Part shown: positions 46,601-55,635 of the stretch, in pieces | Numbering within the stretch: the first letter of the stretch is position 1 | How the letters are laid out: each line of letters begins with the position of its first letter | Source of the DNA: Takakia lepidozioides | Lineage: Eukaryota > Streptophyta > Takakiopsida > Takakiales > Takakiaceae | DNA: 64,000 bases | Assembly (NCBI GenBank): GCA_030704615.1 | Contig: CM060732.1 | Span: 36,129,053-36,193,052, forward strand | Direction: 5' to 3' | The notes under the pieces: model-generated | The model's input: the letters and a program-made list of their open reading frames with translations, nothing else | Databases searched by the model: none | What the model was told of the DNA's origin: nothing | Program-made: the position numbers and the translations under genes

Positions 46601-47892
46601 TGCAGGATATTCCGGATCGTATTCAGCTTCTTGAGGGATTTTGGCCGAAAACAAATTGGTCCTCAAACCATCGGAGGGATGGCATCTAGCCACAGATACT
46701 GAAAGATATAGAAGATGAGAATGAAGTTCCAGAACCTTACTGTGGCCCTAGGTGCGAGCGTCCAAGGATACCCTTGAATCCGTTCAAGGATATTGAGAAA
46801 GGGTTTTTTGTGTTCGTTCGTCCTCATGACCCAACGACGTGCCCGGTCTGGATAGGAATGACAATTTCAGATGTCATCCGAGAAAGAGAAGATCCTAATT
46901 TTAAGAAAGTGAAGGTGGAATTGTCGCGGCCCTTTGCCTTTAGGGCAGGGGGTCGGGACACATGAGGGGTTGCCCCTGTGGTGGGGGCAACGGCAGCGAT
47001 AGGTATGGGGGGCTGAAGCACCCTTGAGTGCCCAAGGCACTCAAGGAGGCGGAGGCGCTCACTAGGTGGAGCCCCGCACACCGGGTTGCGGTGGGGGTGG
47101 CTCCACAAGGGGTGGTGGTAGCTTAGCGGGACTTAGTGGGGGTGGCATAGGACTCACCATGGGGGCGGAGACCTCGTGGTGGGAGTCGTGGGGAGTCTTG
47201 GGACTCATCACGGTCCATAGGGGCCGTGGTGAGTGGGCCAAGACTCACCGCGACTCATTACCGGGAGTCGAGGGTTTTCGTGGTGGTTCGCCATAAAATG
47301 GCATGGCTGGTTGTGAAACCCCCGCGGACAGCTACAGAAGTATATGTAGGGAGTAGTAACCCCGAGAACGGTGCAAGCCCGTTGGTGACCAAAAACTAGT
47401 GAGTAAGCGAGCGAGCCGGAAAGCGACCAAAGAGTGGGGAGCTGTTCCGGATTGCCAACTGCCAAAGGGAATTCCCGCTGGGCCCAAATCGGTGGAGGGT
47501 TCAGTGGGAGATCAAAGGGGGACCGTTATGCCCCGGTGAGCAGCCGAAGCTCCAAGTTGGCCCGGCGGCCAGGTTGGGAGTTAGGCGCGCGCATCAAAGT
47601 GAGTAACTATGACTTGAAGGGGAGCTTACCGAAGTGAGGTGCGCGACAGGAATGGTCGAGACCGAAGAAAGGAGGTAACCCCTCAGACTTTGAGAGGTAC
47701 ATGGACTATTGGTCAAAAGTTTGGGAGTACAACCCGTTAGATCCTGCTCAATGGATCCACGTGAACAATGTCGTGTGGACAATGTTGCCACGAAAAAATA
47801 CGACAAGAAATAGCACCAAGAGAATTACAGCGGTGGAAGCAGTGAAGGCGCGCGCGAATTTGGAGGTGGCTAACCTTCAGCCAGATACCTGA
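43678..47892 (+). mobile_element. Decayed DUF7869-type DNA transposon
   Basis: Pieces of one long protein in order: PLPYRHMDADTLKEAIGTPV (44030-44090), WRKTLAIRTAFWGSSFDERR (44700), KGVSQPAISRIRNRIFP (45305), PLPRRLYLQMDNSSKDNKNR then FAFLSLLTAKDVFEEIQLGF and GHTHEDIDGFFSYLSKKLNE (45930-46110), FIPQIIQEVPDFKKFVKG, DMHVFRFFKD-like EMHVFRFFKDADG, and WSKVWEYNPLDPAQWIHVNN (47707-47770). The middle is the DUF7869 transposase-like domain of plant elements, with conserved GHTHEDID. Stops at 44272, 45982, 46309, 46513 and 46687 and a GC-rich insertion at about 46925-47690 inactivate it. Confidence 0.8.
46925..47690. mobile_element. GC-rich insertion splitting the transposase tail
   Basis: The transposase reads KVKVE up to 46922 and resumes with SDFERYMDYWSKVWEYNP from about 47685. 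The 760 bases between are far richer in G+C than either side, have no coding frame and contain several GGGAGTCGTGGGGAGTC-like runs. The type is unknown; a solo LTR or non-autonomous retroelement is possible. I found no convincing target duplication. Confidence 0.55.
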
Positions 47893-49500
47893 AGGTTTCC
47901 TTCTTGCGAACCACTTTCCATCCATGGACTAAATGTTGAGGTCATTTCCAGTCTTTTGTTTTAAGATAAAAAAATTTCTTTACGTTTTTTTCCCTTCGTG
48001 TTTGCGTTGGGTGATCATTCCTGTCTTTTTTTTCTGTTGCACTGAACCTCGAGTGGACAGTGGACGTTCATCTATTTTTTTTTTGCCATGTTGGACTCTG
48101 CACTGCTGTACATTCTGTTCATCTACATATATTCGTGACATGGGGGATTCTGGCAGACAGTGCACCAAAAAATAAAATAAAATGCTGGCACAACCCCTGG
48201 ATTCTTTCTTTTCCAATCCGGTCTAAATGTTTTTTTGCAATGTCTCGTTCTAGTGAGTGCGAGTCTACCATATTTGTTTGTCCATTTATACCTTTACCAT
48301 CACCATACCTTTACTAAATCCTTACCCTTTGTTTTACCCTTCCCTTAACCCTTCCATAGGCTTAAGCTGGACACTTAATACCCTAAACCATTACTCTTAC
48401 CATATACAAAAAACCTTTGTGTACTCCCATAAATCCAAACCCTAAACCCTTACCCTAGCCTTAATCCTTACCCTAAGCTTAAGCCTAACACTTACTACCT
48501 TAAACCATTACTCTTACCATATACCAAAAACCATGTTAGTGTACTACCCTACTTACACTCCAAACCAAGTTATTGTACTACCATGTGTGAGTCTTCTATA
48601 TTTGTTTGTCCCTTTGAACTACCCTAAATCCAAACCCTAAATCCTTACCCTTCCTTTTACCCTTCCCTTAATAATCCTTATCCCAAGCTTAAGCGTGACC
48701 CTTAACACCCTAAACCATTACTTTTACCATATACCCAAAACCTTAGTGTAGTACCTTACTTATAATAAACTCCAAACCTTATTGTACTACCATGTTACCT
48801 CTTGTAAAATTTGTATCATTCTCTTAATGTTTTCTTTAATTTTGTTGGATAACGTATGATAGAATGATTACATGGATATCAAATTCCCCTTACATTTTTA
48901 CATTCTACAGAGGTTCAGAGTCGTCCATATTTGTTTCTCTCTTTCTATCCTAAACCCTTTAAAACCCTAAACCCTTCTCCGAGTCACCACAAACTTGGAC
49001 CTTATTGCAGTTAATATATCTAGTTACACCCCAAACCTTATTTTACTACCCTAGTAGGTCATCTTCCTAATGTTTCAAGCTATTTTAATATTTTACTACC
49101 CTTCTCACACCCAAAACATCATTTCCAATAGCATTGTCTATGAATATTGTGCTTGTCAACATGAAGATTCAATCAAAATTACTATCAACTTATATCAAGT
49201 ATGGTAGAGTACTATGAGTCTATCCCATGTTCGATTCGACACATTTGTTTATCGTGATTACATAATGTAATATTACATCATTCGACTTCCCACTGGACAT
49301 TCAATGAATTGTTCAGTTACACTGCAACTTCACAAGCACTTCAATATCAAATGGACATATTATATGTTACATTTTGAAGCAAGTACGACATCACTTGTAA
49401 TTTCACAAAGTTCAATCACACATTACTATCCAAGATATTATTAACATTTGAATTAATTTTAATTAAAATATATATTAAGTTTGGTCGAAAAGTCGAGAAT
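47893..49500. other. AT-rich gene-free spacer with telomere-like tracts
   Basis: Between 48290 and 49000 the plus strand is full of CCCTAAACC, CCCTTACCC and CTTAAGC variants; the block with ACCATTACTCTTACCATATA occurs near 48386, 48502 and 48713. These are degenerate interstitial CCCTAAA-like repeats. No coding frame. Confidence 0.75.
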
Positions 49501-49755
49501 TAGTTAAAATAGGGTTTATCCAAGACCTCCTCCCGGAATTCAGAACAGCACCAGCCCCCTCAATACTACAACTACTTAAAGCATCTCAAAACTCCGCAGT
49601 CTATACCCTCCGCCCCCCTCCCCAACCCCCCATCTCCACCACCGCACCTCCTTGTATATCACCGACATTACCTAACACACATCAACTATCACCCCCTATA
49701 TCCCAATTGTCGCCCGCTCCACCACCGTACCTCCCCTACCAGACCTAGACCACCC

Positions 49756-49896
49756 CGAGGCCTTCGTCATTCAAACTATCCTCGGCATCAAAACCCAAAT
49801 ATCACTTGACACCTTCGGAGCGATATGGGCTGATACATACTATTTGTGTAAATGGGAGGGATTCCCAGCAGAAGATAACACATGGCAAATTGAGTG
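49756..49896 (+). pseudogene. Chromodomain of the C-rich retroelement
   Basis: The frame reads EAFVIQTILGIKTQ, then YYLCKWEGFPAEDNTWQIE and a stop. It has the chromodomain pattern V/I-x-x-I-L followed by YLxKWxGxxxxxNTWxxE. Such domains guide some retroelements to methylated histone H3. Upstream LPDLDHPEAF fits the usual linker. Confidence 0.75.
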
Positions 49897-50728
49897 ACAA
49901 TTTTTTTGGATCACATGACGACTGCGACGCGGTTCATAACCGCACTCTCCACATCAGATTCCACAAAACCACAAATACCACCTATCTAAGGCACGCCCAC
50001 CAACATCATGTCTCGCAAACCCAACCCACTGACACCCGCTACATCCGCCAACCACTAGCCACTCTTAATATACAAATACACATCACCGAATGCAACCCAA
50101 ACAAATATATTATGCCCGGCCACCCATTAATATGCCCCTGCACCTCACAATCCAACATTTACACAATCAATGGTAGTTTTGCCGGATCCATTCCCAATGT
50201 CTGGCTTGCCTGGCTTTGGTATAAATACTCCACCTCTGACACACAGAATAGCCAGCTACAGCCTCCAAAACAAGACTTTGCCACAGAGGTCAGCTGGCTT
50301 CTTAACCGATACCTTTGGCGATATCCCCGTGCTAAGAAGCCCCGTAATCTCAACAAACTGGCGCAAGCCTACTCCCATACTACCCTCCCCTCAGACATCC
50401 TCAAACTCCTCATCGCATCATTTCAGTTGACTTACTCATATTACTCCAGCCCACTAATCTGCCCCATGGAGCTCTCCACATACAACAGCCCGGCCCACAT
50501 CCACGGGACCGTATATTTGGTGCTTTAGGAACTGCTACCCAGCACACATGGACAGGATGAGGCCTTGCTCACCCGCCCGCAGGGCCATTTGCACACGAGG
50601 CCCTTCAATGGGCCCGCCACGCTACATACTCCTCCCTTTCACTCAAACCATCCTCATCCTAACTCTAAACAAAAAAATGCCTGACCAACACCCATCTACT
50701 TCTACAACTCCCTCCTGACGTTACTCAT

Positions 50729-51478
50729 TTGGTGGCCATTGAACCCAAACAACCTAAATACATACGCAACCCACCATTCTCTAATTACCTACGGCACGAA
50801 GAACCCACTCTAACCCTAATCCTCTTAGTCCACAACGCTTCCCACACCCATATACCTATAGACTTCTCTACCTACCTCAAAACTGTTACTGTCCGACACT
50901 CACAGCGTGGCTATCACATCCTTTCCAACACCACCTTTATACACGCCCCATCTCGATCCCCCTACAGACCAAAAACAAACAAAACATGGATTCCAACCCC
51001 TCTCCGCTCAATCCCGTTATTCAATATCATCCATGTTGGAGCACCTCCAATTCCTCTCGGCCCTACCTCTTTAAAATACCCCTCAACACATGCACACTAC
51101 ACAGATGGCTCCCAAGCTAGCTCCTGCGCCGGATATGGAGTCTACCACGCGGCCACTAACACTGGTACAGCCCACCGACTTTCGGGCCCTGCTACCATAC
51201 TACGTGCTGAATTTATGGCCATCTACGAAGCCCTCTCCAAGCTACACGCATTCCCCTCACCATACCACATTTTTACAGACAGCTTAACTTCGCTCTTTCT
51301 CCTGCGAAACCACATAGCCAGCCCATCCTCCCACCATCACCACCCAGATCGTAATCTTATCTCAGCAATCATCACTTTAGCCATCTCAATCAACCAACCC
51401 ATTCAATTTCTTAAAGTACGCTCACATATTGGAATCAACGGGAACAAGGAGGCTGACCTTCTTGCCCAACTAGGGTAA
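50729..51478 (+). pseudogene. RNase H domain of the C-rich retroelement
   Basis: Catalytic residues are in place: Asp in HYTDGSQAS, Glu in RAEFMAIYEALSKL, Asp in IFTDSLTSLFLL, and the His/Asp pair in KVRSHIGINGNKEADLLAQ. It is an intact 249-residue frame ending at a TAA, the best-preserved part of the element. Confidence 0.88.
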
Positions 51479-51773
51479 ACCCCCAGTAGAATCCTCCACA
51501 GACCCCATCTACACTGCCCATACGTACCCTTTTTGGCTAATACATCCAATTCCAAGCCCCTCCGAACCTAAACCTATTCGTAACCTCCGCTCTACTCTCT
51601 CTAAAGAAGCCAATAAACAAGCTGATACATCTTTTAGTCACACCAAACAATATATCCAAAAATGGACACATTTCACAGTACTCCATCATAAACTGTCCAA
51701 CCACTTCTGGCACACTAAGGCCGCTTTTGACGCACAAATCAAACAAATACTTTAGTTTAGATTCGCCTAGTAT

Positions 51774-52049
51774 ATGGGGCACCAACGTAAGCATACCTTC
51801 TGCCAAACCATTTTTACATCCCCACACTGCCCCCTCTGCTCTCATATACATGCAGTACCTGACACTTGGCCACATATCCTAAGTAAATGTTCCCACTCAG
51901 TTTTGCATGGCTTTTGTATCGCCAGGCACAATCAAGCTGTATGGCACATCCACAAACTATTACAACGACATAAAGAAACCAGATGGCTCTTATTCATTAA
52001 TGCTGACACTTACCAAAATAGACCCCCAGACCATACAATATCATCCTAG
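51774..52049 (+). pseudogene. C-terminal zinc-knuckle region of the C-rich retroelement
   Basis: CPLCSHIHAVPDTWPHILSK followed by CSH...IARHNQAVWHI has the C-x2-C...H...C arrangement and the RHN-x-A signature found after RNase H in several LINE-like elements. This favours a non-LTR rather than an LTR origin. Confidence 0.6.
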
Positions 52050-52477
52050 CTATTACCCTGTATTTGTCAACCCTATGCTACATACACATGTCCCGCTAGG
52101 CTCTGCTCGGACATTCTCTTAGTTCAGGAACTTCCCACCAACGCCTTTCCACCCTCTCCTCCTACCCCACCACTAATCATACACTTCATCGAATTTACGT
52201 ACTGCCACGACCACTTCCCGCACACCTCCATCCTCGAAAAACGCCAGAAATACGCTCCGCTTATCCTTGCTATTCGCCAATGACGGTGGGCCATGGGCCC
52301 ACTCTCCGTCATGGGGGCATACACAATGACAGTATCTTAACACTTCAAGATAATTTTATAATCCCCACCACCTCCATCCACACATGCTTTAAAGACATCC
52401 ACCTTACGGCACTTCGCTCTCTCACAGCCATCATAATCAATAAGCAGAAACTCGAATCCACCCCATCTCTGGTACCC

Positions 52478-52498
52478 CTGGGTACCCTAGGTACCCAG
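52478..52498. repeat. Perfect 9-bp-stem hairpin
   Basis: CTGGGTACC, CTA, GGTACCCAG: a stem of nine and loop of three near the right end of the C-rich retroelement. It may be a terminal structure of that element. Confidence 0.7.
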
Positions 52499-52560
52499 AG
52501 TTACCTCATACCCCGGTTACTTGGTGTCCCCTGGAGACCTGTCATATTTATATAGGACTC

Positions 52561-53389
52561 ACCCTCGAAAAGGGCAGTAGCCACAAGGCGAAGTGGCTCT
52601 TAGTTATGCCGACCTCGGCTGGAGTCTTCTCTCGAGATGCTCATAGGACAAAAATAGGCCATAGAGGAATGCAAGGGTGATACAGTTGTGAGCAGTTTCT
52701 CCAAGCTGTGTGTATGTTTGAGAGTGAGGGGCAAGAAAGCAATCAGTAACCGAAAAATTTCGTTCTAGGCTCACATCTCTCCTGGTTTCATGAGTTGATC
52801 CCTTCCATTGATAGCAACTTTGTTAGCTAAACTTTGGCATTTATGTTAGGTCCACCATCTTGACACTTGGTTGTTCATTTGGCTGGGACTGATGTGGGCC
52901 TGTGGCAATGGGTAGCTGGAGGTGACAATGACAACCTCATGGGCTGTTAAGGTACTTTGCACCTCTCATTTCAACTTTTCGACCAAATCTTACATGGGCT
53001 GCTATGCTGGTTTTCAAGGTGCCCATCAGAGTTGTGAATGTGTGTGAAGTGAGCAAAGGGAAATATGGAAACTTAATAACATCCATCGAGAGCCAAAGAG
53101 CTTGTGGGACAAGAAAATACAACAAACAAGAAGGCACTAGAAATCCACGCCAAAATTGGTGCACCTAATCAAGGTATGCTATCAAGCAGAAACAACGGCA
53201 GAAATATCCTCTGCTGGAGGCCAAAAGGGCCCAAGGGACACCAAGAGAGAATTAATTCCCTCAAAGTCCAGTAGGGTGTATTGGTTCTTCACCTGCAAAG
53301 GCTGATGTCTGTATCAGTTATTGTGTTGGGATTGGCTTCGCCCTTTGACATTTCACTCTCTGCAAATGATGTCACTGTTCTGTGGACAG
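52561..53389. other. Gene-free spacer upstream of aldolase remnant
   Basis: Searched for the N-terminal exons of the aldolase (lysine-containing first half); none seen. No other gene recognised. Confidence 0.4.
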
Positions 53390-54904
53390 GTCATTCAGAG
53401 ACTCATGCTATAATATCCATCAGCAAATATCGGGGTATTACTTTCCTTTCTCTTTGTTAAGATATGAATTGCTATCAGGACTATTTTTGCTTTGAACTCA
53501 CCTGCTTGCATTCAACAATCATGCTGCTCTTTGGAACTCTGGCATTGTCGACAAACTTATCAATTGGCTTCCTCTCACTCACCCCAGTAACTACGAGAAT
53601 TACAGGAAAGCAGAACTTATTTCTCATCTCAGGGTTTCAGGCAGGTACAGTGCTGACGAGGGAGGAGGCAGAAAGAGCCAAAGACGCAGGGGCTAAATTT
53701 CTCATGAGTCCGGTTGTCATCCAGGTGCAGCAGTGCCATCAACACTGAACATCATTTTCTTTTATTGTGTGATCTGTCCAGCTTCCTAGAGGATGTACAT
53801 TATCTTTGGCATCCAGTTTTTGTATCCAATTCAATTGTTCTTTGTTTCTATCCTTGTTTGTTGTGCAGATACATTTGTGGCGGGATGAATTAATCAGACA
53901 TGGGTAGAAGGCCTTATTGCAGGACAATTCCATTACAGCTGCAAAGGCTTGTCTTTAATCATAGTAATCTACCTACTATCAATGGGATTGCAGCTGGCAA
54001 CTGGGACAGCCATTGGCTTGTGAGATTTTGAGGATTCAGGGAATTATCAGATTGCAAGGAATGGGAGATTTAAGTTTGTCGGTTCATCTGTTGTAGGAGA
54101 TTGTGCTTGCAACAATGGGCCTGTTCTCTTCATCCCTGGGGCCATGGCGAGCCATTTTTCTTCTCTTTTTATTACAATTGCAACGGATGCCCTTAATTTG
54201 TTTCGTGTGCTCAGCTGTGTTGGGTGCTGTTTTTCTGTGCTCTGCAAATAATTGCCATAGCACTTGCACACAACCAACGGCACTCCAGTTACAGGGGATA
54301 TAGTGTTTATTTGAAGGCTCCATATGAATCGTAGTAGTAAAACCAGAACATCTACTGTAGTCCCCTTCCTGAATACGTGTGTGAAAGGTGGTTGTAGTTC
54401 CATTGTCATTCGCATTGTGGAGAACGAAGTGTATAGAGGCTAGGCACAAGTGAGAGAGGAAAGAAGGAAAGAAAAGAAAGAAATCTATTTTGTCCATGGA
54501 AGGCCGATGATGACATCAAAAGGGGAACACTGGGAGCCTCTGTTTGTTCTAGGGTGACTACATGGGGTAACCTCCAACATAAGCATATCCCATAGCTCCA
54601 TACCATACTGCCTGAAAATCTACTGGGTACCACAAGGCTATATTTTATGCTGGACACTGATAACCTCTCTTTTCGTGAAGATGTTGGTGAAGCTGTAAAT
54701 TGTGGTGCAGTTACTATCGCTCTTAAATTTCACACTCCAAAGCCAATCGACCTTCTGACTAACAATTGCCCAACAATTGACAGAGTTGACTCACCTGGAT
54801 TTTGGACTAGGTAGAACTGTCGTCGTCGAGCTACTATTCTGTCGTATCATTACGATGAGCAAGTGCAAGGGGAAAAGGAATCATACAAGGGCGCATAAGA
54901 GGCT

Positions 54905-55077
54905 CGGCTTCTCGGTGTTGCAAGACAGAAGTAGAAGCAATTGGCGAACCACAGCATTGGAAGAAGCATGAATCCAGCGTAGTAAAAGTTTCGAGCCAGC
55001 TTCAACGCCTCTCCCGTCTCGTACACTCCCAGAGGCCCATCGACCGTGGGCCATTGCACCCCTTGCTCTGGAGCCAT
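54905..55077 (-). CDS. PEN2: PEN-2, gamma-secretase subunit, first exon
   Basis: The minus-strand frame reads MAPEQGVQWPTVDGPLG from 55077, then LARNFYYAGFMLLPMLWFAN and CFYF. Plant PEN-2 has the same WPTIDGPLG, FY..GFALLPWLWFVNCFYF start, which is the cytosolic N-terminus and first membrane segment; PEN-2 activates presenilin in gamma-secretase. The frame stays open to 54850, and an upstream ATG exists at 55122. A downstream RRSIGFG at about 54735-54755 resembles the second membrane segment but is followed by a stop, and I could not assemble the remaining exons. The gene lies inside an intron of the aldolase remnant. Confidence 0.7.
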
Positions 55078-55219
55078 TGAATCTCGGTCTCCTGCTCTCC
55101 CTCCACAAAATATGGATGGCAACTAAAGCCCCCCTGGAAGAAAACGAGGATTGTAATATTTAGCCCTACTTGTCATTCGCCCGTTATTTTACTAAAAGAG
55201 CATCAGCTCTGTAGGTAGC

Positions 55220-55293
55220 ATCAGTTCCACAGAATATAGCCATGCTCGCAATCTTGCCACAGCACCCTAACCACTAGGCTCTCTATCTGAAGT
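55220..55293 (-). mobile_element. tRNA-like SINE head or tRNA remnant
   Basis: On the minus strand GAGAGCCTAGTGGTTAGGGTGC is a near-canonical A box; the region where a B box should be (AAGATTGCGAGCATGGC) is only a weak match. No complete tRNA cloverleaf. Confidence 0.35.
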
Positions 55294-55635
55294 AGGAACT
55301 TTGTGTTAACGGTTTAAATGGTTAACATGCCCGTATTTTTGCAGGTATTGACTGCATTCAATTGGGGCGCTTCAATTGTGAAGGTATTGAGTGTCTCCAT
55401 TCAAGTGACTGCACTGCAGAGGTTCTTAGTGAAACTTCAGAAGCAGCAACTTAAAAGACATAGCAAGAACTCTGGATTCAGGACAATAGTATGTTCAATG
55501 GTTATACTAAGCATAAACTAACCTTCCCTGTGCAGATATATCCAATGTCACTTATTGGAGGTGTTCAATATGTCAGGACGCTGAGGAAGCCATTCTCACA
55601 CATACCTCGTATTGCCTCCAATGGTGTTGGCTTGG

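Larger units (their letters stand above)
49505..52560 (+). mobile_element. C-rich retroelement remnant with chromodomain, RNase H and zinc knuckle
   Basis: In order: a chromodomain (49756-49896), an unassigned coding stretch (50000-50528), an RNase H (50729-51478) and a CCHC-like knuckle (51830-51960). No reverse transcriptase motif was found, so this is a deleted element. The plus strand is strikingly rich in C and A and poor in G throughout, unlike all other blocks. A hairpin at 52478-52498 lies near the right end. Confidence 0.75.
53390..55635 (+). pseudogene. KDPG-aldolase-like gene, degenerate and partial
   Basis: Exons with good splice sites and phase: 53390-53434 (VIQRLML, stop, YPSANIG), 53641-53724 (AGTVLTREEAERAKDAGAKF, LMSPVVIQ), near 54097-54150 (PVLFIPGAMA, frame-shifted against the previous exon), 55345-55383 (VLTAFNWGASIVK), 55536-55635 (IYPMSLIGGVQYVRTLRKPF, SHIPRIASNGVGL). 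Together they follow the order of plant and bacterial 2-keto-3-deoxy-6-phosphogluconate aldolase (Entner-Doudoroff). The first half is missing, a TAA (53411) sits in the first recognised exon, and the last exons were not found. It looks like a pseudogene, but assembly error cannot be excluded. Confidence 0.75.

Noticed and set aside
36441-46689. TAG reassigned to an amino acid (alternative genetic code)
   Set aside because: At least three TAGs stand at likely Trp positions and one at a likely Gln, so no single reassignment fits; frame slips are also present. Mutation decay explains it better.
46925-47640. Ribosomal RNA or organelle insert
   Set aside because: GC-rich and structured-looking, but no rRNA or plastid/mitochondrial gene motif could be recognised.
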